Positions 56,624-64,000 of a DNA stretch of 64,000 nucleotides are shown here, in pieces (within the stretch, counting starts at the first letter, position 1; each line of letters opens with the position of its first letter). Below the pieces are notes generated by a model, which saw only the letters and a program-made list of their open reading frames with translations, was not told where the DNA came from and did not search any database. The position numbers and the translations under genes are program-made. Source of the stretch: CAWGJC01 sp965276665 (GTDB lineage Bacteria > Pseudomonadota > Alphaproteobacteria > Acetobacterales > Acetobacteraceae); contig OZ255620.1 in assembly GCA_965276665.1 (NCBI GenBank), positions 496,001 to 560,000 of the forward strand, in the 5' to 3' direction.

Positions 56624-56790
56624 AAGGCAAGCCACCACTCGCCCTCACGCCGCGCGCGGCGGTCGCCAAGGCGGAGCGGGAGGCGCGACTCGCGGCGGCG
56701 CTCCGCGGGAATCTTCGCAAGCGCAAGCAGCAGGAACGGGCGCGCGAGGCGCCGCCAGCCGGAAAGGATCCCGGCAAGCTGGATCGGTGA
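56620..56790 (+). CDS. Small basic hypothetical protein
   Basis: A 56-residue frame from a TTG overlapping the DUF1194 stop (TTGA). It reads MKGKPPLALTPRAAVAKAER then EARLAAALRGNLRKRKQQER, a Lys/Arg/Ala helix I have seen in short alphaproteobacterial hypotheticals. Third-position GC is high, as in true genes here. Coupled translation with the upstream gene is likely; function unknown. Confidence 0.55.
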   Translation: MKGKPPLALTPRAAVAKAEREARLAAALRGNLRKRKQQERAREAPPAGKDPGKLDR

Positions 56791-56927
56791 TCGCTTGTTC
56801 GTGTGCGATGCGGTTCAGCAACTTCATGCAGGAATCGCCGCAAGCCGCTTGGCGGTCGTGGAAATTTATCTCATTGCGAGGATAGGATGATCGCCGATGC
56901 GCCGCGTGCGCCGCGGCAGGAGGATCG

Positions 56928-57938
56928 ATGTCGAGGCATCTGGCCCGGGCCCTGTTGGCGGCCCTGATCATCGCTGCGCCCGCTCCGGCCGAGCTGGCGC
57001 TGGCGCAGAATCCGGTCGCCGCGCCGATCCCGGCGGTCGCGCATCTGCCGCCGGGCGGCCTGCCGGCCCTGCTCGCCCCCGGCACCTCGCCGCTCAACCC
57101 GCCGGCGCTCAATCCGCCCGCGCCGACGCCCCCGGGCCTCACCCCGCCGGCGCTCACCCCGCCGACACCTAACCCGCCGGTGCTCGGTGCGCTGCCCGCC
57201 CCCGCGCCGCCCGCGCCCTCCCTCACGCCGGAAGCGGTCGAGGCGGAGGCCAGGCGGCTGCACCATCTGCTGCTCGGCGACGTGCCGCATCTCGTCACGC
57301 TCGGCCTGGCGCAGCAGCGCTCCCTGGTCGCGCGGGTCGGCGAGGCGCTGCAGACGGCGGACCGGACCATCGACCGGCCGCAGCTCATCATTGCGGTGGA
57401 TCGCAATCCGCGAGTGCAGGAATTGTCGGTCGTGCTCGCCAAGCCGAACGGCGCCTGGGAGATCCTCGCCACATCGCATGTCTCGACCGGCCAGGCCGGG
57501 CGGTTCGACCACTACATCACGCCGACCGGCGTGTTCCTCCACACCGATGCGATTCTCGATTACCGGGCCGAGGGCACGTTCAACGAGAACCACATTCGCG
57601 GGTATGGCGTGAAGGGCATGCGGGTGTGGGATTTCGGCTGGCAGATCGCGATGAAGGGCTGGCGGCCGGACCATCAATCCGGCCCGATGCGCCTGCTCAT
57701 GCATGCGACGGATCCCGACGTGCTGGAGCGGCGCATCGGCCGTCCGGCGTCGCAGGGCTGCGTGCGGATACCGGCGGCGATGAACCGCTTCCTCGACCGG
57801 TTCGGGGTGCTCGACGTGGATTACGAGCAGGATGCGAAGACCGAGATCCGCTTCCGCGCCCTGCTCTCCGCCGACCGCACGCCGACCCCGCTCGCCGGGC
57901 GCATGATGGTGGTGATCGACAGCTCCGAACAGGCTTAG
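56928..57938 (+). CDS. L,D-transpeptidase (YkuD domain)
   Basis: A 336-residue exported enzyme that forms 3-3 cross-links in peptidoglycan or anchors proteins to it. AGGAGG is right before the ATG. A signal peptide (LARALLAALIIAAPAPAELA) is followed by a low-complexity Pro-rich spacer, residues about 55-90 (LNPPALNPPAPTPPGLTPP). The YkuD domain follows: TGVFLHTDAILDY, HATDPDVLERRIGRPASQGC with the catalytic Cys in SQGCVRI. The usual SHGC is SQGC here. It stands alone. Confidence 0.88.
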   Translation: MSRHLARALLAALIIAAPAPAELALAQNPVAAPIPAVAHLPPGGLPALLAPGTSPLNPPALNPPAPTPPGLTPPALTPPTPNPPVLGALPAPAPPAPSLTPEAVEAEARRLHHLLLGDVPHLVTLGLAQQRSLVARVGEALQTADRTIDRPQLIIAVDRNPRVQELSVVLAKPNGAWEILATSHVSTGQAGRFDHYITPTGVFLHTDAILDYRAEGTFNENHIRGYGVKGMRVWDFGWQIAMKGWRPDHQSGPMRLLMHATDPDVLERRIGRPASQGCVRIPAAMNRFLDRFGVLDVDYEQDAKTEIRFRALLSADRTPTPLAGRMMVVIDSSEQA

Positions 57939-58074
57939 AGTCTGACGCTGCATTCATGTGGAACGGCCCAGCCGTCTGATCAGGAGCATGGCCGATGCGG
58001 CAAAGAGGAAATCACTTCTCAGCCCAACAGGGAATCCCTAGATTCCAAAGGCCTTAGTGTTCAGAGGTCACCTC

Positions 58075-58539
58075 TTAGGCAAGCATGGCACGCCATTCAG
58101 ACAGCGGCATTGTCCCCGATATCTCAGGCCGGGGCGGATCAGAGAGGGTGGCAATGTATTCAAGTGAGTGGCCGTCCGGATCATCAAAATAAACACTTGC
58201 TGCCGGTATCCAGGGGAAAACGACCGGTTCATTAATCTCAGGACCGCCGCCCCCTCGACGAGGGACAATCCCCTTAAAGCGAAGCGCTTCAACACTTTTT
58301 ATGGCCTGCTCAAGCTCAACAGAAAACGCGATGTGTAGCCGGAGCCGGACTGGAGAGCTGTGAATCGACCACAGCCCGAGCATTGATCGCTCGCGACCGC
58401 CGATCCAGAAAAACGCGGCATGACGTTTGGGGACAGTATGAGCCAACTCGAGGCCGACGATATCCCGATAAAATGCGATCGAACGGTCCAGATCGGATAC
58501 GGTTAAGTGGCTCTCGTACAGGCCTGAAACGGGGATCAT
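58075..58539 (-). CDS. VOC family (glyoxalase/bleomycin resistance-like) protein
   Basis: A 154-residue VOC protein with two beta-alpha-beta-beta-beta units. Unit 1: ESHLTVSDLDRSIAFYRDIV, then LGLWS. Unit 2: ASVYFDDPDGHSLEYIATLS with a metal-ligand Glu. Substrate unknown. Its GC (about 55% by eye) is well below neighbouring genes at about 70%, which suggests acquisition. Flanks hold hairpins (58645-58680) but no transposase. Confidence 0.85.
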   Translation of the reverse strand: MIPVSGLYESHLTVSDLDRSIAFYRDIVGLELAHTVPKRHAAFFWIGGRERSMLGLWSIHSSPVRLRLHIAFSVELEQAIKSVEALRFKGIVPRRGGGGPEINEPVVFPWIPAASVYFDDPDGHSLEYIATLSDPPRPEISGTMPLSEWRAMLA

Positions 58540-58644
58540 CGGGCAACTCCGACAAAATTCACCGTGCTACGCTAATCGTGGCAGGAGAGCGCAGATAGTC
58601 CCGCACGCTTGCTCGACACTAAATCCTCTTGAGCATTGGCTAAC

Positions 58645-58680
58645 GTGTCTGATTCGTTCAGACACAGCCTCTTAAGAGGC
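58645..58680. repeat. Two adjacent hairpins between TPR and VOC genes
   Basis: GTGTCTGA-TTCGT-TCAGACAC (58645-58665) is followed at once by the perfect palindrome GCCTCTTAAGAGGC (58667-58680). They lie past the stop of the minus-strand TPR gene and at the edge of the low-GC VOC segment. They could end transcription of the TPR gene, although no T-run follows, or mark an insertion boundary. Confidence 0.45.
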
Positions 58681-58695
58681 AGCCGCGGGTGCCGG

Positions 58696-60243
58696 TCAGA
58701 GCGTGTCCATGAGCGACGCCAGCACGCCGTCCCAATCGCCGAAGCGTGGCTGGCGGAGGATGCGCAGGCTCGGGTACCACGGGCTGCCCGCGCGGCCGTG
58801 CAGCCAGCGCCAGCAATTGTCGTAGCGATCGAGCAGGATTACCCGGCATCCCATCCCGCCGGCCAGATGCGCGACCGAGGTGTCGACCGTCACCACCGCG
58901 TCGAGATTGGCGATGACCGCCGCGGTGTCGGCGAAGTCTCGCACCTCCGGCATCGGGTCGAACAGCTGGAGACCCGCGGGCGGGGACTCGCGCGCTGCCG
59001 CGCCCATTTGCAGACTGACCCAAGACACGCCCGGGATCGCGGCGAGCGGCGCCAACCTTGCCAGCTTCAGGCTGCGGAGCCGGTCCGTCGCCTCGGCGGC
59101 GGGATTGCCAGGCCGCGACGCGCCCGCCCAGACCAACCCGATGCGCCGGCCGGGCAAGCCGGCGAGACGCTCCCGCCAGAGGGCGGCATCGTCGGGCTCG
59201 GATGAGAGATAGGGGATGTCCGCCGGGATGGTCTCCAGTCGGGTCGCGAAACTGCGCGGCAGGCTCGGGAACGGCGTGTGGAAATCGAAAGCGGGCGGCT
59301 CCGCCACCACCGCGTCGATACCCGCCACGCGGGCGGTGATGCGCGCGAGCGGCGCCGGCACCTGCGCGACGACGCGCGCCCCGCGTGCCGAGAGCGGCCG
59401 CGCGTAGCGAAGGAATTGCAGCGTGTCGCCGAACCCCTCCTCATGGCTCAGCAGCACGGTCCGGCCGGCGAGATCGGCAGGCAGCGGCGCCGGCAGGCGC
59501 AGCGCGGGTGGCGGCACGACATGGCCCGGCATCGCGCGGCGCGCCTCGAACGCCGCCCAGCCCTCCGCGAAGCGCCCCGCCTTGAGCAGCGCCACCGCCC
59601 GGTTGAGCGCGAGCTGCGCATCCTGCGGGCGCAACCGGCAGGCGCGATCGAGCGCGCCCAGCCCGGCATCGAAATCGCCCTCCGCCGCCAGCGCCTTGCC
59701 GAGATTGCTCCACCCCGCCGCGTGGGCCGGATCGCGCGCGACCGCGGCGCGGAAGCACGCGATCGCCGCCTCGCCCTCGCCCAGAGAGGCGAGCGCCGCG
59801 CCGCGCAGATTGAGCGCGACCGGCCAGCCCGGTTGCAGAACCAGCGCCGCCTCCGCCTCCCCGGCCGCCGCGGAACCGCACCCGGCGGCGAGCAGATAGC
59901 GGGAGAGTTCCGCCCGCGCCCGCGCATCCCCGGGCGCGAGCCGGATCACCGCGCGGAAATGCGGCGCGGCGTCACGGCCATGGGCGGCGAGCAGCTTCGC
60001 GAGATCGGCCAGCGGATGCGCGTGTCCCGGACGCGCTGCGGCGACCTTGACGAGAAGCGGCGCGGCCCCCTCATCCCCGCACCCGGCCAGCGCGAGCCCG
60101 CGCAGCAGCCAGGCTTCCGGCGCGTCCGGAAGCGGCACGGACAATGCCTCTGCAAAGCGTCCGGCCTGCAGCGCGGCAAAGGCCGCGCCCAGCGCCGTCC
60201 GGCTCAGTGCAGCGCCGCGCAGAACTCCACGATCCGCTTGCAT
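58696..60243 (-). CDS. TPR protein with heptosyltransferase-like C-terminal domain
   Basis: A 515-residue protein. Residues about 10-215 hold six or so tetratricopeptide-like repeats (QAGRFAEALSVPLPDAPEAW, AAGWSNLGKALAAEGDFDAG, LALNRAVALLKAGRFAEGWA). Residues about 240-515 resemble glycosyltransferase family 9 proteins (LLSHEEGFGDTLQFLRYARP, then IGLVWAGASRPGN, VTVDTSVAHLAGGMG, and NCWRWLHGRAGSPWYPSLRI). Such fusions are common in Acetobacteraceae-type genomes. It probably acts on surface polysaccharide or protein glycosylation. ATG 60243 overlaps the aminotransferase 3' end by 40 bases. Confidence 0.8.
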   Translation of the reverse strand: MQADRGVLRGAALSRTALGAAFAALQAGRFAEALSVPLPDAPEAWLLRGLALAGCGDEGAAPLLVKVAAARPGHAHPLADLAKLLAAHGRDAAPHFRAVIRLAPGDARARAELSRYLLAAGCGSAAAGEAEAALVLQPGWPVALNLRGAALASLGEGEAAIACFRAAVARDPAHAAGWSNLGKALAAEGDFDAGLGALDRACRLRPQDAQLALNRAVALLKAGRFAEGWAAFEARRAMPGHVVPPPALRLPAPLPADLAGRTVLLSHEEGFGDTLQFLRYARPLSARGARVVAQVPAPLARITARVAGIDAVVAEPPAFDFHTPFPSLPRSFATRLETIPADIPYLSSEPDDAALWRERLAGLPGRRIGLVWAGASRPGNPAAEATDRLRSLKLARLAPLAAIPGVSWVSLQMGAAARESPPAGLQLFDPMPEVRDFADTAAVIANLDAVVTVDTSVAHLAGGMGCRVILLDRYDNCWRWLHGRAGSPWYPSLRILRQPRFGDWDGVLASLMDTL

Positions 60244-61430
60244 GCTTCGGTGAGCGAGGCGTCGTCGGTCGCGTAGCTGATGCGGACATAGGGCGACATG
60301 CCGAACGCGCTGCCCTGCACGACCGCGACATGCTTCTCCTCGAGCAGAGCCAGGCAGAAATCCTGGTCCGTCTCGATCCGCTTTCCCGTCTCGCTCGTCT
60401 TGCCGAGCACGCCGGCGACGTTCGGATAGACGTAGAACGCGCCTTCCGGCTTGTGGCAGGAAATCCCCTTCGCGCCCTGCAGCGTCGCGACGACGAGGTC
60501 GCGCCGCCGGCGATAGGCCGCGGCGCACTCGGCCACCATGTCCTGCGGCCCGGTCAGCGCCGCCGCCGCCGCCGCCTGGCCGACGCTGGAGACGCCGGCC
60601 GTCGCATTCCCCTGCATCACCATCATCGCCTTGATCAGCGCGCGCGGTCCGCCGGAGAAGCCGATGCGCCAGCCGGTCATCGCGTAGGTCTTGGAGACGC
60701 CGGAGATGGTGAGGATGCGCTCGCGCAGATCGGCCGCCGCCGCCGCCATCGAGACATGCCCGCCGCCCTCGTAGATGAGGTGCTCGTACATCTCGTCCGA
60801 CATGATCCAGACATGCGGATGCCGGCGCATCACCGCCGCGATCGCGCCGAGCTCCTCGCGCGAATAGGCCGCCCCCGTCGGATTGTTCGGCTGGTTGAGG
60901 ATGAGCCATTTGGTGCGCGGCGTGATCGCCGCCTCGAGCGCCTCGGGGCGCAGCCGGAAGCCGTTATTCTGTGGGCAGTTGATCTCGACCGGCACGCCGC
61001 CGAGCATCTTGGTGATCAGCGGATAGGCGCCCCAATAGGGGGCGGGGACGATCACCTCGTCGCCGGGATCAAGCGTCGCGATCAGCGCGTCGAAAATCGA
61101 CTGCTTGCCGCCATTGCTGATCAGGATCTCGTCGAGCGCGTAGTCGAGCCCGTTCTCGCGGGCGAATTTCTGCTGCACCGCTTTTTTGAGCGCCGGCGTG
61201 CCGTCTTGCGGCGGGTATTTGGTCTCGCCGCGGAGCGCCGCCTGATGCGCCGCCTCGATCGCGTGCGACGGAGTGGCGAAATCCGGCTCGCCGATCGCGA
61301 GCGAGATCACCTCGATCCCCTCGGCACGCATCGCCCGCGCGCGGATCGTCATGGCTACGGTTGCGGCGAGCGAGGTCTGCCCGATGCGCGCGGCGAGTTT
61401 CGGCCCGGCGGCGGGAACCGTGTCGCCCAT
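60204..61430 (-). CDS. Aspartate-type aminotransferase (class I), copy B
   Basis: A 408-residue pyridoxal-phosphate enzyme of the AspB (subgroup I-gamma) type. Landmarks: EVISLAIGEPDFATPSHAIE, KYPPQDGTPALKKAVQQKFA, the N of LNQPNNPTGAAYS, and the PLP Lys K247 in ISGVSKTYAMTGWRIGF. It is a paralogue of the next gene upstream; the two overlap by one base (TGATG), so they are co-translated. Substrate details (prephenate, aspartate or other) cannot be resolved. Confidence 0.9.
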   Translation of the reverse strand: MGDTVPAAGPKLAARIGQTSLAATVAMTIRARAMRAEGIEVISLAIGEPDFATPSHAIEAAHQAALRGETKYPPQDGTPALKKAVQQKFARENGLDYALDEILISNGGKQSIFDALIATLDPGDEVIVPAPYWGAYPLITKMLGGVPVEINCPQNNGFRLRPEALEAAITPRTKWLILNQPNNPTGAAYSREELGAIAAVMRRHPHVWIMSDEMYEHLIYEGGGHVSMAAAAADLRERILTISGVSKTYAMTGWRIGFSGGPRALIKAMMVMQGNATAGVSSVGQAAAAAALTGPQDMVAECAAAYRRRRDLVVATLQGAKGISCHKPEGAFYVYPNVAGVLGKTSETGKRIETDQDFCLALLEEKHVAVVQGSAFGMSPYVRISYATDDASLTEACKRIVEFCAALH

Positions 61431-62632
61431 CAGCGCAAACCTTGGCAGAAGCGCTGGATGCGCGTGCAGGCCTCGCGGAGCGAATCGGTGTCGGTGGCAT
61501 AGCTGATGCGGAAATGACCCGGATACATGAACGCGCCGCCATGCACGGTCGCGACCCCCTCCTCGTCCAGCAGGGCGAGCGTGAAGCTCTCATCATCCTT
61601 GATCGCGGTGCCGCCCTTGCTGGTCTTGCCGATGCAGCCATGGATCGCCGGGAAGACGTAGAACGCGCCTTCCGGCCGATGGCAGGTGATGCCGGGCGCC
61701 TGGTTCAGCATGTCGACCACGAGGTCGCGCCGCTCCTTGTAGACGCGGGCCATCTCGGCGATCGAATCCTGCTGCCCGGTCAGCGCTTCGACCGCGGCGG
61801 CCTGGCTGATCGATGAGGTGCTGGAGGTGGACTGGCTTTGCAGCTTGTCCATCGCGCGGATCAGCTCGGCCGGACCGCCGCAGAAGCCGATGCGCCAGCC
61901 GGTCATCGCATAGGCCTTGCTGCACCCGTTCATCGTCAGCGTGCGGCCCTTCAGCCGCGGCTCCACCTCGACGACGGTCGCCGGACGGAACCCGTCGTAG
62001 GCGAGCTTCTCGTAGATATCGTCCGAGAAGATCCACACATCGGGGTGCTTCAGCAGCACGTCGCAGATCGGGCGGAGATCCTCGGCCGAGTAGGCGGCGC
62101 CCGTCGGGTTGCAGGGATTGTTGAGGATCAGCCACTTGGTGCGCGGCGTGATCGCCGCCTCGAGCGCCTCGGCGCGCATGCGGAACCCGTTATTCTGCTC
62201 GCACGGCACGAAGACCGGCTTGCCGTCGGCCACGCTCACGATGTCGGGATAGCTCACCCAGCACGGCGTCGGGATCACCGCCTCGTCGCCGGGGTTCAGC
62301 GTGGCCAGCATGGCGTTGAAGATCACCTGCTTGCCGCCGGTCGAGATCATGATCTCTTCCGGCTTGTAGTCGACGCCGGAATCCTCGAGGAACTTGGCGG
62401 CGACCGCCTTGCGCAGCGCCGGCGTGCCGGCGGTGTCGGTGTATTTCGTGTCGCCCGCCATGATGGCGCGGATCGCCGCCTGCTTGACGTTGTCCGGCGT
62501 GTCGAAATCCGGCTCGCCCGCCGCCAGGCCGATCACATCCCGCCCCGAGGCCTTCAGCGCCCGCGCCTTCTGCGTCATCGCGATGGTCAGGCTCGGGCTG
62601 ATGCGGTCGAGGCGCTCGGCGGTCAGGCTCAT
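61430..62632 (-). CDS. Aspartate-type aminotransferase (class I), copy A
   Basis: A 400-residue PLP enzyme with VIGLAAGEPDFDTPDNVKQA, KYTDTAGTPALRKAVAAKFL, LNNPCNPTGAAYS and the PLP Lys K239 in MNGCSKAYAMTGWRIGF. It converts oxaloacetate/glutamate to aspartate/2-oxoglutarate in the family. It is 60% or so alike to copy B by eye over the whole length, so a tandem duplication is likely, with divergence at positions contacting the substrate side chain. The start has only a weak ribosome site. Confidence 0.92.
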   Translation of the reverse strand: MSLTAERLDRISPSLTIAMTQKARALKASGRDVIGLAAGEPDFDTPDNVKQAAIRAIMAGDTKYTDTAGTPALRKAVAAKFLEDSGVDYKPEEIMISTGGKQVIFNAMLATLNPGDEAVIPTPCWVSYPDIVSVADGKPVFVPCEQNNGFRMRAEALEAAITPRTKWLILNNPCNPTGAAYSAEDLRPICDVLLKHPDVWIFSDDIYEKLAYDGFRPATVVEVEPRLKGRTLTMNGCSKAYAMTGWRIGFCGGPAELIRAMDKLQSQSTSSTSSISQAAAVEALTGQQDSIAEMARVYKERRDLVVDMLNQAPGITCHRPEGAFYVFPAIHGCIGKTSKGGTAIKDDESFTLALLDEEGVATVHGGAFMYPGHFRISYATDTDSLREACTRIQRFCQGLR

Positions 62633-62691
62633 GGGATCTCTCGGCGGCTGGAGGAAGGCGGCACCCTAGCCACCCCGCCCCCCTCGGGCAA

Positions 62692-63840
62692 TCACTCGTC
62701 GCGCTTGTCAGGGAACTCGACATTGCGGTGGACATGCGCCGACATCAGCACGCCGAACCCGATCATCACCACGATCAGCGCCGACCCGCCATGCGAGACG
62801 AGCGGCAGCGGCACGCCGCCGACCGGGATCACCCCCATCACCATCGCGATGTTGACGAAGACGTAGAGGAAGAAATTGGTGGCGATGCCGAGCGCCACCA
62901 GCCGCCCGTACTGGTTGCGGCAGCGGAGCGCGATCAGCATCGCGCCGAGGATGATCAGGCAGAGCAGGCCGAGCACGGCGAGCGCGCCGGCGAAGCCGAA
63001 TTCCTCGGCCAGCACGGTGAAGATGAAATCGGTCTGCTTCTCCGGCAGGAAGTCGAGATGCGCTTGCGTGCCCTGCAGGAAGCCCTGCCCCCACATGCCG
63101 CCCGAGCCCAGCGCGATCTTCGACTGGATGATGTTGTAGCCGGCGCCGAGCGGGTCGTTCTCGGGGTGCAGGAAGGTGTCGATCCGCGCCCGCTGGTAAT
63201 CATGCAGATGGGCATAGACGAAATGCCAGAGCAGCGGCAGCGGCAGGATCACCAGCGCGAATTTCCACCAGCGCACGCCGGCGCCGAGGAACATCACCGC
63301 CCCGATCAGCCCGACGATCGCCGCGGTGCCGAGATTGGGCTCCTTCAGGATCAGCCCGACCGGCAGCAGCACCGCGAGCGCCGGCGGGATCAGGAAGAGC
63401 GGATTGCCGAGCCGCTCCCAGGATGCGCGGTGGAACCAGGCGGCCAGCGCGAGGATCAGCGCGAGCTTCGCGAGCTCGCTCGGCTGCATCTGCAACCCGC
63501 TGATATCGAGCCAGCGCTGCGCGCCCTTGCCGACATGCCCGTAACGCAGCACCAGCATCAGCAGCCCGACCGCGAAGGCGTAGATCGGCCAGGACAGCCG
63601 CGCGATGATGCGAATGTCGATCATCGCGATGCACACCATCAGCCCGAGCCCGAAGAAGAAGCGCAGGATCTGCCGGTTGGCGTAGGTATCGGGCGAGCCG
63701 CCGCCGGCGGAATAGAGCGCCACATAGCCGACACCCGCGAGCGCGCAGAGCAGCAGCACGTAGAGCCAGGGGATCTGCCAGAGCTTGGCCGCGAAGCCGA
63801 AGGAGGGCTCGGCGCGGAGCAGCCGGCGTTCGAGGAGCAT
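62692..63840 (-). CDS. rodA: Rod shape-determining protein RodA
   Basis: A 382-residue SEDS-family membrane protein that polymerises glycan strands for cell elongation with PBP2. About ten helices; signature blocks are SGLQMQPSELAKLALILALA, LILKEPNLGTAAIVGLIGAV and GMWGQGFLQGTQAHLDFLPE followed by TDFIFTVLAEEFGF. GGGAGGA before the ATG. It follows the mrdA end directly on the same strand, the usual mrdA-rodA order. Confidence 0.95.
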   Translation of the reverse strand: MLLERRLLRAEPSFGFAAKLWQIPWLYVLLLCALAGVGYVALYSAGGGSPDTYANRQILRFFFGLGLMVCIAMIDIRIIARLSWPIYAFAVGLLMLVLRYGHVGKGAQRWLDISGLQMQPSELAKLALILALAAWFHRASWERLGNPLFLIPPALAVLLPVGLILKEPNLGTAAIVGLIGAVMFLGAGVRWWKFALVILPLPLLWHFVYAHLHDYQRARIDTFLHPENDPLGAGYNIIQSKIALGSGGMWGQGFLQGTQAHLDFLPEKQTDFIFTVLAEEFGFAGALAVLGLLCLIILGAMLIALRCRNQYGRLVALGIATNFFLYVFVNIAMVMGVIPVGGVPLPLVSHGGSALIVVMIGFGVLMSAHVHRNVEFPDKRDE

Positions 63841-63866
63841 CGCAGGTCCTCCCTACACGCTCGCGG

Positions 63867-64000
63867 TCATCCGCCGGCCTGCGCCAGCTTCTGCCCGGAA
63901 TCCTGCCGCTCGGCCGGGTCGCGGAGCAGCGTGTCGGTCATAATGTCGCGCGCGATCGGGCCCGCGACATCGGCGCCAGCATTGCCGTGCTCGACGACCA
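63867..64000 (-). CDS. mrdA: Penicillin-binding protein 2, C-terminal end (runs off window)
   Basis: The last 44 codons of a transpeptidase gene. They read VVEHGNAGADVAGPIARDIM, a typical PBP2 C-terminus (V-E-H-G-x-x-G-x-x-x-A-A/G-P-x-A), then a short tail ending AQAGG. It is 26 bases upstream of rodA, forming the elongasome operon. Confidence 0.85.
   Translation of the reverse strand, partial: VVEHGNAGADVAGPIARDIMTDTLLRDPAERQDSGQKLAQAGG

Noticed and set aside
57055..57190. Regularly repeated short units that look like a CRISPR or minisatellite
   Set aside because: They are in-frame Pro-rich codon repeats of the L,D-transpeptidase spacer. No spaced identical repeats with unique spacers occur anywhere in the window, so no CRISPR array.

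Overview
The window is about 68-70% GC with strong third-position GC, many ATGA/GTGA gene overlaps, twin-arginine-type signal sequences on solute-binding proteins, and several ABC importers each paired with a small catabolic set. This suggests a free-living chemoheterotrophic alphaproteobacterium, most likely Rhodospirillales/Acetobacteraceae-like. That placement is inferred from gene content and composition; no rRNA or tRNA gene is present to test it. Most of the window looks like accessory catabolic DNA bounded by decayed insertion sequences. Only the right end (tandem aminotransferases, rodA, the end of a penicillin-binding protein 2 gene) looks like conserved chromosome.

Layout. (1) 1-8897: sugar uptake and hydrolysis. 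A GH4 glycosidase and a sugar-binding protein (minus strand) diverge from an AraC regulator. A dipeptide/oligosaccharide-type ABC importer (3515-8897) follows, with both ATPases fused in one protein; a decayed galactonate-dehydratase-like gene lies between. (2) 8900-15000: IS graveyard around a small secreted GCG-type protein and a 1,499-residue autotransporter with a beta-propeller-like passenger; an unusual direct repeat and several dyads lie here. (3) 15117-25690: a branched-chain-amino-acid-type ABC system (separate binding-protein gene, two permeases, fused LivG-LivF ATPase), a FadR/FCD-type GntR repressor, and a four-gene acyl-CoA operon (CoA-transferase, divergent HMG-CoA-lyase-like protein, acyl-CoA dehydrogenase, second CoA-transferase). 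(4) 25774-28201: a decayed SufR-like regulator that still has two CAAC-N6-GTTG dyads upstream, a GNAT acetyltransferase, unrecognised decayed DNA and an IclR regulator. (5) 28356-39088: a catabolic island built from a duplicated module (FAS1-like dehydratase, HMG-CoA-lyase-like enzyme, acyl-CoA ligase), with a MaoC partner only in the first copy and an NMT1/Tau-type ABC importer plus an FAH-family hydrolase interleaved in the second. (6) 39243-44857: an IS481 fragment, a collapsed RND efflux operon (adaptor and permease pseudogenes) and an apparently intact divergent two-component system. (7) 45265-55795: a sugar-acid island with an arabonate-dehydratase-like IlvD/Edd enzyme, a PotABCD-like importer, a LacI regulator, an RraA-type aldolase and malate synthase G. 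Together these suggest pentonate to pyruvate plus a C2 unit, with the C2 unit entering through glyoxylate. (8) 55883-64000: DUF1194 protein, L,D-transpeptidase, a lower-GC VOC protein, a TPR/heptosyltransferase-like protein, two aspartate-type aminotransferases, RodA and the PBP2 C-terminus.

The best candidate for an undescribed system is the 28.3-39.1 kb island: a duplicated CoA-ligase / dehydratase / lyase module with its own importer, whose ligases both carry Arg at the usual catalytic Lys position. It sits near a second acyl-CoA operon (20.8-25.7 kb) whose lyase-like protein has lost the catalytic Cys. The substrates cannot be read from sequence alone.
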